64,000 nt of DNA, from assembly GCA_963704565.1 (NCBI GenBank), contig OY969917.1, positions 3,286,001 through 3,350,000 of the forward strand, in the 5' to 3' direction. Positions 34,557 to 43,341 of this stretch are shown here, piece by piece. How positions within the stretch are numbered: the stretch's first letter is position 1; every line of letters starts with the position of its first letter. The translations under genes and the position numbers were made by a program. Source of the DNA: Rhodoblastus sp963704565 (GTDB lineage Bacteria; Pseudomonadota; Alphaproteobacteria; Rhizobiales; Beijerinckiaceae). The notes beneath the pieces are model-generated. The model had not been told where the DNA came from. It did no database searches and saw only the letters and a program-made list of their open reading frames with translations.

Positions 34557-35722
34557 GAAGCCCCCCCGGAAACGCCCGCTGGAGCGCCCTTGCGCGCGAG
34601 GCCGGCGCGATAGGCGTCGAGCACGCAATCGACCATTGTCGCGACGCTGAAATGGGTCGCGACGCGGCGCGACAGCTCCGCGCGTTCGGCGGCGGCTTCG
34701 ACAGGGTCGCGCGCCAGCGCGGCGGCCATGGCCCGCGCCAGTGCTTCCGCGTCGTCGCGCGGAACCAGGCGGTCGCGCGACGGGCCGAAAATCTCGCCCA
34801 CGCCGCCGACATCGGTGGCGATGACGGTCTTGTCGGCGGCGATCGCCTCCATGACCAGATAGGGCAGGGATTCGGCGCGGCTCGGCGCCACCACGATCCG
34901 CCCGAGCGCGAAGGCCGCGCGGGCGGGCAAGGCGCCGAAAAAGGCGACCGAACGATTCAGGTCGAAACGTTCGACCATGGTGGCGAGCCGGTCCAATTCG
35001 CAGCCTGAGCCGACGATGGCGAGGCGCGCCTCGTCATCGCCCGCGCGATGGAGCGCGGCCAAAGCCTCGATCAGCGTGTCCACCCCCTTATAGGCGGACA
35101 ATTCCCCGACATAGAGAAATTCCGCCGCACCGGGGACGGCGGCGACGGCCGTGAATTCCTCGGGGCGCAGCCCGTTCTTGGCGACCCGCTTCAAGGCGCG
35201 CGTCGGCCCGACGCCCTTGGCATATTCGCCGGCGATGAAATCGCTCTCGAACAGCAGGACATCGGTCTGGCTGGCGATAAGCCGTTCGACGGCCATGTAG
35301 AGCCCATAGCCGGGCTGGCGATGGAAACTGCCGCCATGCGGCGTATAGACGCGCAGGGGATCGCCCAGGCCGGGAACGAAGCCCGAAGCCCGAGCGTAAA
35401 AGCCGCCCTTCGAGCCATGGCCATGAACGACATCGGGCTTGAGACGGGCGATCTCGCGGCAGACGCGGGCCAAAGCGCCGAGATCGCCGGGATGGGGTTT
35501 GCGGCGCATGGGCAGACGCGCGACGCCAAGCCGCAGCAGCGGCGCGATTTGCGCGATCTGGCGATTTGCGGCGTCGCCGCCGGTCAGCGAATCCGCGATC
35601 ATCCCGACGGCATGGCCGCGCGCCGCCTGCTCCCGCGCCAGGTCGAGCACATGGCGAAAAAGGCCGCCGACAGGCGACCTGAGCACATGGAGGACGCGCA
35701 GGCTTGGTTCGCTCGCAAGCAT
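34553..35722 (-). CDS. family 4 glycosyltransferase
   Basis: A 389-residue GT-B enzyme. N-terminal motif LRVLHVLRSPVGGLFRHVLDLA; acceptor-domain block VVHGHGSKGGFYARA; C-terminal domain with FLYVGELSAYKGVDTLIEAL, LAIVGSGCELDRL and APSRAESLPYLVMEAIAADKTVIATDVGG (E-x7-E-like). Likely adds a sugar to the lipid-linked repeat unit. It is the first gene after the terminator at 35761-35791 and overlaps the O-antigen-ligase-like gene by ATGA, so these form one transcription unit together with the beta-helix protein. Confidence 0.9.
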   Translation of the reverse strand: MLASEPSLRVLHVLRSPVGGLFRHVLDLAREQAARGHAVGMIADSLTGGDAANRQIAQIAPLLRLGVARLPMRRKPHPGDLGALARVCREIARLKPDVVHGHGSKGGFYARASGFVPGLGDPLRVYTPHGGSFHRQPGYGLYMAVERLIASQTDVLLFESDFIAGEYAKGVGPTRALKRVAKNGLRPEEFTAVAAVPGAAEFLYVGELSAYKGVDTLIEALAALHRAGDDEARLAIVGSGCELDRLATMVERFDLNRSVAFFGALPARAAFALGRIVVAPSRAESLPYLVMEAIAADKTVIATDVGGVGEIFGPSRDRLVPRDDAEALARAMAAALARDPVEAAAERAELSRRVATHFSVATMVDCVLDAYRAGLARKGAPAGVSGGAS

Positions 35723-35760
35723 ATTGTTTTCATTCCGCCATGGCGCAGGTTTAAATGACG

Positions 35761-35791
35761 AATGTTAAGAAAGAGAGCGGTCGCCGCTCTC
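35761..35791 (-). terminator. intrinsic terminator after the glycosylphosphotransferase gene
   Basis: Read on the minus strand, GAGAGCGG-CGA-CCGCTCTC (an 8-bp GC-rich stem) is followed directly by TTTCTTAACATT. It starts five bases beyond the stop of the glycosylphosphotransferase gene. This separates that gene from the glycosyltransferase at 35722, which must then have its own promoter in about 40-70 bp. Confidence 0.65.
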
Positions 35792-35795
35792 CCGA

Positions 35796-37241
35796 TCAGT
35801 AGGCGTTGCGGCCGCTCGCCAGCGCCAGCGGCGTCAGCGCGAGAATGCGAAGGTCGCGCCAGATCGACCAGTTCTCGATATAATCGAGATCGCAATCGAC
35901 CCGGCGCTGGATTTTCTCCGGCGTGTCGGTCTCGCCGCGCCAGCCGCTGACCTGCGCCCAGCCGGTCAGGCCCGGCTTGACCTTGTGACGCGCGAAATAG
36001 CCGTCGACGATCTCCTCATAGGCCTGGCCCGCCGCCTTGGCGTTGACCACATGGGGACGCGGCCCGACCAGCGAAAGCTCGCCCTTCAGCACGTTGAACA
36101 GCTGCGGCAATTCGTCGAGCGAGGTCCGCCGGATGAAGCGTCCGAAGCGGGTTACGCGCGGATCGTCGCGCGTCACCAGATGGCGGGCGTCATGGTCGCA
36201 CTGGTCGATGTAGAGCGAGCGGAACTTGTAGATGGTGATCTTCTCGTTGTTGAAGCCGAACCTTTCCTGGCGGAACACCACTGGCCCCGGCGACGACAAT
36301 TTCACCCCGGCCGCCACCGCCAGCATCACCGGCGCGAGCAGCACCGTCAGGACCAGGCCGACGACCCGGTCGAAGATCGCTTTGACGATGATCGCCGATT
36401 CCGACATCGGCTTGTCGATCAGGTCGAACAGAGGCACGTCGCCGAGAAAGGAATAGGCGCGTGGGCGGAAGCGCAGGCGATTGGCGTGGGCGGTGAGCCT
36501 GATGTCGATCGGCAACACCCACAGCCGGCGCAAAATGTCGAGAATGCGCGTCTCGGCATGGACCGGCAAGGCGAACAGGATCTGATCGACCCGGACATTG
36601 CGGGCGAAGCCGATCAGGTCGTCGACGGTCCCGAGCTTGGGAAAGCCGGCGACCACATCGGGAATGCGGTCGTCGCCGCGATCGTCGAACAGGCCGAGAA
36701 TGCGCAGGTCGGGCGGGGCGTTCTCGGACAGGGCGCGCAAAAAATCTTCGGCCAGCGGGCCGCCGCCGACGATCACGACGTAGCGGTCGAGTTTCCCGCG
36801 CCGGGCGAACAGCGACGCTGCGTAAGCGGCCAGAAGGCGCAGGCCGAACAGGCAGGGCAGGCCGGCAAGGAGCCAAAGCCCCAGCCAGCCGCGCGCCGAC
36901 AGGCCCTGGGCGCCGAAGACGCGGCCCAGCGCGAGAGCGGCGAGCGCCGCGCCGGTCCAGGCGGCGGCGGCGCGCGAAAAGCCCTGGATGGGCGCGCGCA
37001 GCACGGCGAGCCCATAGCCGCCGTCGGCGCGCGCGAGAAGAGAAAAGGCGCCGGCGACGAAAGGCGCGACGAAAATCGGCGCGGCCTCGGCGCCTGCGAC
37101 GAGTCCCTGGCGCAGGGCGAGGCCGAGCAGCAGCAAAGCGGCGAATTCCGCCAGGCGCGCCAAAGCGCTCAGGGCGAAACCGTAAAAGGCCGCCTTGCGC
37201 CGATGAGGAATGACGGCTTCCGCCGGTAGTATATGTCGCAT
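35796..37241 (-). CDS. undecaprenyl-phosphate glycosylphosphotransferase (WcaJ/ExoY-like)
   Basis: A 481-residue initiating enzyme of exopolysaccharide synthesis. The first half has several membrane helices and a CoA-binding-like Rossmann domain (YVVIVGGGPLAEDFLRAL). The C-terminal half is the bacterial sugar transferase domain: KAIFDRVVGLVLTVLLAPVM, PVVFRQERFGFNNEKITIYK, RRTSLDELPQLFNVLKGELSLVGPRPH and PGLTGWAQVSGWRGET. It transfers sugar-1-phosphate from UDP-sugar to undecaprenyl phosphate. The length matches the polyisoprenylphosphate glycosylphosphotransferase family. Confidence 0.94.
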   Translation of the reverse strand: MRHILPAEAVIPHRRKAAFYGFALSALARLAEFAALLLLGLALRQGLVAGAEAAPIFVAPFVAGAFSLLARADGGYGLAVLRAPIQGFSRAAAAWTGAALAALALGRVFGAQGLSARGWLGLWLLAGLPCLFGLRLLAAYAASLFARRGKLDRYVVIVGGGPLAEDFLRALSENAPPDLRILGLFDDRGDDRIPDVVAGFPKLGTVDDLIGFARNVRVDQILFALPVHAETRILDILRRLWVLPIDIRLTAHANRLRFRPRAYSFLGDVPLFDLIDKPMSESAIIVKAIFDRVVGLVLTVLLAPVMLAVAAGVKLSSPGPVVFRQERFGFNNEKITIYKFRSLYIDQCDHDARHLVTRDDPRVTRFGRFIRRTSLDELPQLFNVLKGELSLVGPRPHVVNAKAAGQAYEEIVDGYFARHKVKPGLTGWAQVSGWRGETDTPEKIQRRVDCDLDYIENWSIWRDLRILALTPLALASGRNAY

Positions 37242-37383
37242 GCCGATCGTCGCATTGGCCGGCGATTTTTGGCCGCGCCGGTCCGATGCAGGATCATAAG
37301 CTTAAGAAAGGGTGAAAAAAGGCGGAAACGCACCTTCCCGCGACTTTCCGATATTTACCTTTATTTAAGAAATTGCTTGCAGT

Positions 37384-37941
37384 TCAGAAATAGCGCTCCG
37401 GGATGAAAATCGTGTCGCCGGGGCGCACCTGCATGTTGACCGGCACGTCGGCGGTCACCGTGCGGGCGCCCTCGGTGCGGGTGAGCTGGGCGTCGTCCTT
37501 GCGGGCGCGCGGCGTATAGCCGCCGGCGATGGCGACCGCCGTCTCGACGCTCATGCCGTTGACATAGGGATATTGGCCGGCGGTGGTGACCTCGCCGAGG
37601 ATGAAGAAGGGGCGATAGGCCTCGACCTCGACCGAAACGCGCGGTTCGCGGACATAGCCGGCGCGCAGCCGCGCCTCGATCTCGCCGGCGAGCTGGGTCG
37701 GGGTGCGGCCGGCGGCGTGGACGGAGCCGATCAACGGCATGGCGATATTGCCGGAGCTTTCCACCGCGTAGGAATTGCTGAGCGAATCCTGGCCGAACAC
37801 GATCACCCGCAGACGGTCGCCGGCGCCAAGCGCATAAGGCGTGTCGGCATAGGCCTGGAATTCGGCCGGAATCCGCCGTTCGGCGCAGCCCTGGAGGGCG
37901 ACCGGAAGGACGAGACAGGCGAGCAGCAGGATAATGCGCAT
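37384..37941 (-). CDS. polysaccharide export lipoprotein (Wza/ExoF-like)
   Basis: A 185-residue outer-membrane-type export protein. It starts with a lipoprotein signal (LLLACLVLPVALQGC, lipobox cysteine at about 19), then the Poly_export domain (YALGAGDRLRVIVFGQDSLS ... GNIAMPLIGSVHAAGRT) and one SLBB domain (FFILGEVTTAGQYPYVNGMSVETAVAIAGG). It is short for Wza (about 380 aa) but typical of rhizobial forms with one SLBB. Divergent from the Wzc-like gene across 176 bp. Confidence 0.92.
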   Translation of the reverse strand: MRIILLLACLVLPVALQGCAERRIPAEFQAYADTPYALGAGDRLRVIVFGQDSLSNSYAVESSGNIAMPLIGSVHAAGRTPTQLAGEIEARLRAGYVREPRVSVEVEAYRPFFILGEVTTAGQYPYVNGMSVETAVAIAGGYTPRARKDDAQLTRTEGARTVTADVPVNMQVRPGDTIFIPERYF

Positions 37942-38032
37942 GACATGGAACCCGGCGAGCGCGCGGCGCGGCGCTGGAGGGAAACTAGGCTTTTATGGTT
38001 AACAAAACTTTGCCCATGACCTTCGTCGCCGG

Positions 38033-38064
38033 CGCAGGTCGGCCCCGTGTGAGAAATGCGGGTT
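38033..38064 (+). repeat. solo copy of the 32-bp terminus seen at 45920/46227
   Basis: CGCAGGTCGGCCCCGTGTGA plus the next 12 bases matches the reverse complement of 45920-45951 in 30 of 32 positions and the right end 46196-46227 in 28 of 32. It lies in the intergenic region between the Wza-like and Wzc-like genes. No second terminus was found within about 1 kb. Confidence 0.75.
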
Positions 38065-38117
38065 AACATTGCTTCAACCATAAATGTCCTAAAGTCCCGG
38101 CGTTGCGGGAGCAGGGA

Positions 38118-40406
38118 ATGAGCGCGCGTCAAAGCGAATTCGAATGGGATGACGGCCGGGACGAGATCGACCTCGGCGGCGTTTCCGCCGCGCTGGCGCG
38201 CCGGAAGCGCCTGATCCTGAGCGTCATGCTCGGCGCGGCGGCGGCGGCGGCGGTCTTCGTGACATTGGTCAAACCCCGCTACATGGCCGAATTGCGGATT
38301 CTGGTCGAGAATCAGGAGAGCTATTTCACCAGCGCGGGGCCGGAAGGCGCGCGCGTCGAAGCAAGCGATTCGCTCGACGAAACGGCGATCAACAGCCAGA
38401 TACAGATTCTCACCTCGCGCGATCTCGCGCGCAAGGCGGTGCAAGAGCTTCACCTTCAGGGCGATCCCGAATTCGATCCGGCCGCCGGCGGCCTGAGCCT
38501 GCTGACGCGGCCGCTGATCCTGCTCGGACTGATGCGCGGCCCGGCCGATCAGCCGGTCGGCGATCGGCTGCTGACCAATTTCATCGACCATCTGACGGTG
38601 ATGTCGCCCTCCAAGACGCGCGTGCTGCAGGTCGAATTTTCGTCGCACGACCCCGATCTCGCCGCGCGCGGCGCCAATGTGGTGGCGGAGCTCTATATCG
38701 ACATGAAGTCGCAGGCCAAGCGCGACGAGGCGCATCAGGCGGCCCAGGCGCTCAAGCCCCTGATCGCGTCGCTTGAGACCAAGGTGGCCGACGCCGACGC
38801 CAAGGTCGAAGCTTTCCGCGCCCAGACCGGGCTTTACGAAAGCTCCGGACAGACCATGGCGCCGACCCAGCAGCTCGGCGAGATCGTGGCCCGGCTGGCC
38901 GAGGCGCGCGCCGTGCAATCGGACGCGGAGGCCCGGGCGCACACCCTGCGCGATCTGCTCAAAATGGGCCGTCTTTCGGACGCCGGCGACATCGCCAAGA
39001 GCGATCTGGTGCGCCGGATATCCGACCAGCGCGTGGCGGTGCGGGCGCAGCTCGCGGCGGAATCGCGCACCCTTCTGCCGGGCCATCCGCTCATCAAGGA
39101 GCTTGCGGGCCAACTCGCCGACCTCGACGCGCAATTGCGCGCGGCGGTGGACAAGGCCGCGCGCGGCGCCGCGGACGACGCCCATGTGGCGGCGGCGCGG
39201 GTCGAAAATCTGCAGGCCCTGCTCGAAACCCAGAAAAGCGCGGTCGGCGCCTCCAACACCGACGCCACCAAACTGTTCGAATTGCAGCGCGATTCCAAAA
39301 CCCTCAAGGACCAGCTGGCCAGCCTCGCCGCCAAATATCAGGCGGCGCTCTCGCGCGATCTCGCCGATTCGGCGCCGCCCGACGCCCGCATCATTTCGCG
39401 CGCCTTGGCGCCGAGCCAGCCGGCCTTCCCCAAAAAGCTGCCGATCATCATTTTCGCCACCTTGGCGGGCCTGTTCTTCCCGGTCGCTTATGTGATCGCC
39501 GGCGAAATCTCGGGCGGACGCCGACCGCGGCCGGCCGCGCCGGCGCGGCGGGAGCGTTCCTCGATCGGCGGTTTGCAGCGCGCCGTCGCCGATTTCGGCG
39601 AAGGCGGCGCGACGATCGAGCCGAAGCCCGGCTTTTTCGACCGGGTCCGGCAGGCGGCGATGGAATTCGGCGCCCCCGCCGTCCCGCTTGACGACGAGGC
39701 GACGCAGGCCGCGCCGGCGCGCGACGCTGAAAATGACTTGAAAGCAGCCGCCCTCGACGCCGGCGCGCCAGAGGAAGAGGATGCTCCGGCTTCTCCCTTC
39801 CAGGCCCGGTCCGGCCCGGCGCGCGCCCTGGTGAAACGCATCGCCGCGACGGCGGCCCATGGCGGCGCCAAAATCCTGGTGGTCAGCGATTCGGGTTGCG
39901 TTTCCGCCTGCGCCGCCTTGTCGCTCGCCCGGGCCTTGGCGCGCGAAGGCCGGGCGATCCTGGTTCAGGTCGACGATTCCGATCCGGCTTTGGCGGCGGC
40001 GCTCGAATTGGCCCAGAAAAACGAATTCGACGACGATCTTTTCGCCGACGCCCAGCCGGGACTGGCGCAACTCCTGTCGGGCGAGGCGTCTTTCGCCGAA
40101 ACCATCTATCGCGACGGCGCCTCGCGGCTGCATATCATCCAGTCGGGCGGGGCGGTCGAAGCCGCGCCGGCCGATATCGATCTGGTGCTCGACGCGCTGC
40201 ACGCGACCTATGATTTCGCCCTGGTCGCCGCCGACGCGGGCGCGGAAGCGGCGCGGATCGCGCGGGAGGCCGATCTGACCGTGGTCTATGCCGAAGACGC
40301 GCGGGCGCGCGGCTTCCTGTCCGACGATTTCGCCGCCGCCGGGGCGCGCGCGATTATTCTCGCCGGCCGCGATTCGCTTGGCGAAATCGCCGAAATGGCG
40401 GCATAA
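38118..40406 (+). CDS. Wzc/GumC-like polysaccharide co-polymerase with degenerate kinase domain
   Basis: A 762-residue protein. Residues 20-120 are the Wzz domain with the first membrane helix (LILSVMLGAAAAAAVFVTLV). Residues 190-420 are coiled coil, and the second helix is PIIIFATLAGLFFPVAYVIAG with the G-rich PCP motif before it. The C-terminal 180 residues resemble the BY-kinase/ParA fold (AKILVVSDSGCVSACAALSL), but the Walker A Gly-Lys-Ser/Thr is absent and there is no C-terminal Tyr cluster. It should control chain length without kinase activity (inference). ATG at 38118 follows AGCAGGGA. Confidence 0.88.
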   Translation: MSARQSEFEWDDGRDEIDLGGVSAALARRKRLILSVMLGAAAAAAVFVTLVKPRYMAELRILVENQESYFTSAGPEGARVEASDSLDETAINSQIQILTSRDLARKAVQELHLQGDPEFDPAAGGLSLLTRPLILLGLMRGPADQPVGDRLLTNFIDHLTVMSPSKTRVLQVEFSSHDPDLAARGANVVAELYIDMKSQAKRDEAHQAAQALKPLIASLETKVADADAKVEAFRAQTGLYESSGQTMAPTQQLGEIVARLAEARAVQSDAEARAHTLRDLLKMGRLSDAGDIAKSDLVRRISDQRVAVRAQLAAESRTLLPGHPLIKELAGQLADLDAQLRAAVDKAARGAADDAHVAAARVENLQALLETQKSAVGASNTDATKLFELQRDSKTLKDQLASLAAKYQAALSRDLADSAPPDARIISRALAPSQPAFPKKLPIIIFATLAGLFFPVAYVIAGEISGGRRPRPAAPARRERSSIGGLQRAVADFGEGGATIEPKPGFFDRVRQAAMEFGAPAVPLDDEATQAAPARDAENDLKAAALDAGAPEEEDAPASPFQARSGPARALVKRIAATAAHGGAKILVVSDSGCVSACAALSLARALAREGRAILVQVDDSDPALAAALELAQKNEFDDDLFADAQPGLAQLLSGEASFAETIYRDGASRLHIIQSGGAVEAAPADIDLVLDALHATYDFALVAADAGAEAARIAREADLTVVYAEDARARGFLSDDFAAAGARAIILAGRDSLGEIAEMAA

Positions 40407-40432
40407 TCCGTTTTTCACGCGGAGATTGCGCC

Positions 40433-40915
40433 TTGACCGAGCTCTCGAAAATCGAAGTCCGAACCATCGACGGTTCGGTCCGGACCATGGCCGATTTTGG
40501 CGGCAAGGTCCTGCTGATCGTCAATGTCGCCAGCAAATGCGGCTTCACCCCGCAATATGCCGGGCTGGAGGCGCTGCACCAGCGCTTTTTCGCGCGCGGC
40601 TTCGATGTCTTGGGCTTTCCTTGCGACCAGTTCGGCCATCAGGAGCCGGGCGACGAGGCCGAGATCAAGAATTTCTGCGCCCTCAATTACGGCGTGACCT
40701 TCCCGATGTTCGCCAAAATCGAGGTCAATGGCGATAAGGCCCATCCGCTCTACCGCGCTTTGAAAAAAGCGGCGCCCGGCCTGCTGGGGACGGAAGCGAT
40801 CAAATGGAATTTCACCAAATTTCTGGTCGGCCGCGACGGCAAGGTCTTGAAACGCTACGCGCCGAACGACAAGCCGGAGGACATTGCGGGCGATATTGAA
40901 AAGGCGCTCGGCTAG
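40433..40915 (+). CDS. glutathione peroxidase family protein (cysteine type)
   Basis: A 160-residue thiol peroxidase of the GPx/BtuE family. Catalytic Cys in VNVASKCGFTPQY, Gln in FPCDQFGHQEPG, and Trp-Asn in IKWNFTKFLV complete the GPx tetrad. The Cys form usually prefers thioredoxin over glutathione. TTG start at 40433 with GGAG eight bases upstream. It begins 26 bp after the Wzc-like gene on the same strand and may share its transcript. Confidence 0.92.
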   Translation: MTELSKIEVRTIDGSVRTMADFGGKVLLIVNVASKCGFTPQYAGLEALHQRFFARGFDVLGFPCDQFGHQEPGDEAEIKNFCALNYGVTFPMFAKIEVNGDKAHPLYRALKKAAPGLLGTEAIKWNFTKFLVGRDGKVLKRYAPNDKPEDIAGDIEKALG

Positions 40916-41093
40916 GGGGCGAATGGCGCCTCCGGCGCCCCCGCGCGATAACCGGTTCCGGCTCGAAGCCGACTTTCCGGATGGGGTCGGCGATTGTCTC
41001 ATCATGAAGCTATTAACTGCCTCACGCAGAGCCACCCGCTTGCGGTTCCATATTGGGTTTTATGCCATTTGGCGCGCTCGGCGTCGTGCCACG

Positions 41094-41324
41094 CTAGGCG
41101 TCTTTTCGCCTCCAAGTGCCGTCTATCTGGAACCACCTTTCCGAAATGGTCCCATCCTCTGAAACAAGCGTTAGCGAATGGACAGGAATGTTCGGATGAT
41201 TGGTGATTTGGCCGAAAATCCCCCGCGCTTCCTCAGCGGATGCAAACTTAAGGGTTAACGGCCTGAGAAATGGCTCAATCTCGCCGTGAGGATTCGTCCA
41301 AAACATCTGAAGAGTGATTTGCAT
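41094..41324 (-). CDS. hypothetical protein (76 aa)
   Basis: A 76-residue protein starting MQITLQMFWTNPHGEIEPFL, with a tail DGTISERWFQIDGTWRRKD. The sequence looks like a single alpha/beta domain; no family recognised. A 12-residue longer form from an upstream ATG (41360) is possible. No good ribosome site before either start. Lower GC and codon use than neighbours suggest accessory origin, as for the adjacent IS-interrupted gene. Confidence 0.45.
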   Translation of the reverse strand: MQITLQMFWTNPHGEIEPFLRPLTLKFASAEEARGIFGQITNHPNIPVHSLTLVSEDGTISERWFQIDGTWRRKDA

Positions 41325-41648
41325 TCGTCGATTATAGGGGCTGCGTGGCCCGTACGCCATATGCGAATGCGGGTGCAGAAATCGAGCAGAAGCGGTAATG
41401 GACGAGAGTGAGCATCGCGGCCACGGAGCGGCAAAGAAATGAGCTTGCCTGATACTCAGGGACTGCGCCTGATTTCGAGCGGAATCGCTTTTTGGAAAGC
41501 CGCGAAGCTCCTACATGATGACGATCCTCAGTCGCTCGCGTGGGCACCTTGCTTTGTCAACTTAGGCTTAGCGATTGAGCTTGGCTTAAAGGGGTTTTTG
41601 CGAGAACAAGGGAGCGCTTTGCAAAAGTCGCCACGCCATGATTCTGTA

Positions 41649-42783
41649 GGGTCTCCACGGAGACGATTCGCCGATGTCGCGCCGTTGCTTTGACCAACCT
41701 TCACTCGCTGACGCTTTCGTTAAGGCCTATTCGAAAGGCGGCGGCTTCCTGGAAGATTTGCTCAAGACCATTGACTGGTCGGCCTTTGACGTTTTGTTTG
41801 CGCAAATCAACGCCAATGCCAAGGGCGCGCCAGGATACCCGCCGCTGACGCTGTTTAAGATCGTTCTTTTACAGCAATGGTACAATCTGTCCGACCCGCA
41901 GGCCGAGGAGGCCGTGCGTGATCGGATTTCGTTCCGGCGCTTTTGCGGCATCCCGCTCGACGCCGAGACGCCGGACCATTCGTCAATCTGGCGTTTCCGG
42001 CAGACGGTCGAAAAGCTTGGCCTGTCAGAGAAGCTGCTGGCCGAGATCAACCGCCAACTCGACGCGCGAGGGCTGATCGTCAAGAGAGGAACGCTGGTCG
42101 ATGCGACGATCATCGCTGCGGCGGTGAAGCGGCCGCCTTATGAAGAGGGTCAAGTCAATCCGCGCGATCCCGACGCCGGCTTCACGATCAAGAACGACAA
42201 GACCTCTTTCGGCTACAAGGCCCATATCGCCGTGGACGAGGAAAGCGATCTGATCCGGCAGGCGGAAATGACCTCCGCCGACCTGCACGACAGCCAGCGC
42301 GGCGAGGCGATGATCCAGGGCGACGAAGAGGCCTATTACGCGGACAAAGCTTACGACAGCAAAGCCCTGCGAGAAAAGCTCGCTTCGCTCGGCATCGACG
42401 ACAAGATCGCCTACAAGGCCAAGCGCAACAAGCCGCTGAGAAACTGGCAGAAGTGGTTCAACACGACGGCTTCAAGTGTGCGCTCCGGCGTCGAGCGGGC
42501 CAACGCGACGATGAAAAATTGGTATGGCATGGCGCGGGTTCGTTATCGCGGGCTCGCGCGCAACAATTGTCATCTGCAATTCGTCGCCTGTGCGATGAAT
42601 ATGAAACGGGCGCGGGTTCTGCTCCGGGCAGCGTGAGGCCGTCCAGACGGGAGAATTGCGTCCAAATTGGGAGATGAGGGCGAAATGAGGCGGTAGCCGC
42701 CATCAAATCGGCTCGGATTTGCGCCCTATAGGGCGATATCTGCGCTTCAGCGCAGTGGCGAAACCGCCGAGCACATAGACCAA
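41649..42783 (+). mobile_element. IS5-family insertion sequence (about 1.13 kb)
   Basis: Ends inferred from imperfect termini: the left begins GGGTCTCC and reaches TTCGCC; the right, reverse-complemented, begins TTGGTCT and reaches TTTCGCC. A TA dinucleotide flanks both sides and could be the target duplication. The right non-coding end carries two hairpins (GCGCCCTATAGGGCG and CTGCGCTTCAGCGCAG). It inserted in a small host gene. Boundaries are uncertain by a few bases. Confidence 0.65.
41674..42636 (+). CDS. IS5-family DDE transposase
   Basis: A 320-residue transposase. An N-terminal DUF772-type domain (GYPPLTLFKIVLLQQWYNLSDPQAEEA) precedes the DDE core: first Asp in GTLVDATIIAAAVK, second in YYADKAYDSKALRE, and the late Glu in VRSGVERANATMKNWYGMARVRYRG with the Y-x2-R-x3-E-x6 signature. 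Full length with no frameshift, so the element may still be active. Confidence 0.93.
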   Translation: MSRRCFDQPSLADAFVKAYSKGGGFLEDLLKTIDWSAFDVLFAQINANAKGAPGYPPLTLFKIVLLQQWYNLSDPQAEEAVRDRISFRRFCGIPLDAETPDHSSIWRFRQTVEKLGLSEKLLAEINRQLDARGLIVKRGTLVDATIIAAAVKRPPYEEGQVNPRDPDAGFTIKNDKTSFGYKAHIAVDEESDLIRQAEMTSADLHDSQRGEAMIQGDEEAYYADKAYDSKALREKLASLGIDDKIAYKAKRNKPLRNWQKWFNTTASSVRSGVERANATMKNWYGMARVRYRGLARNNCHLQFVACAMNMKRARVLLRAA

Positions 42784-43064
42784 TAGCCTTTTTCAAAGCG
42801 CTCCAAGGGATGTCAGACGCAGAGCAAAAAGACCTCGGCCATGATTTGGTGAAAGCGTTTCAAGAATCCCTCGCCCGAGGATTTTGCCCAACCCACCTGC
42901 TACAATCGAAACTCGCTGACGAGATAAACCCTCACTACAAAGATATGAGTCTCCGATATCAGATCGGCGTGAGCGTCGATCTTCCATTATTGAAAGATGC
43001 GATCGACGTAACATGGTCGCTGATGGAGGCCTTGCATCAGCAGTCTACCGCCAAATACAAATAA

Positions 43065-43341
43065 AGCACCCCGCGTGTTGTACAGAAATCAAGAGTTTCG
43101 CACCAGGAGTCGTGCCCCGCGAAATCAATGGTTTGGTCGGTGCAGAAATCGGGTGCAAATCTCCGCCCATGTCTGCAACTTGGCGCCAACCCGCCCTTGC
43201 TAATATCGCTCAAGGACTTCCGCTCCCCGCCGGTTTGAGCCATTCAAGGTCGTCTGACTACGGCCATTGGCGGCTCCTCGGCTTCGGGCTGAGATATCCG
43301 GCCGGATTCGGCGCCGCTCATCTGGGATGGCGCCTTCGCGA
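43065..43341. other. intergenic region between the disrupted gene and mipZ
   Basis: 277 bp between convergent genes. No gene, repeat or clear terminator is supported; GC is slightly lower than average. Confidence 0.3.

Larger units (their letters stand above)
41439..43064 (+). pseudogene. HEPN-like/hypothetical gene interrupted by an IS5-family element
   Basis: The 5' part (41439-41648) encodes MSLPDTQGLRLISSGIAFWK and continues to LGLAIELGLKGFLREQG; SD GGAGCGG precedes the ATG. The 3' part (42786-43064) encodes AFFKALQGMSDAEQKDLGHD and LVKAFQESLARGF. Removing 41649-42785 joins both parts in frame into a 162-residue protein with no internal stop. Its helical AIELGLKGFLRE ... GHDLVKAF pattern recalls HEPN-type proteins (tentative). 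The gene is broken in this strain. Confidence 0.6.

Noticed and set aside
43037..43243. Small minus-strand frame between the IS-disrupted gene and mipZ
   Set aside because: Overlaps the 3' end of the disrupted gene, has no ribosome site and no protein-like features.
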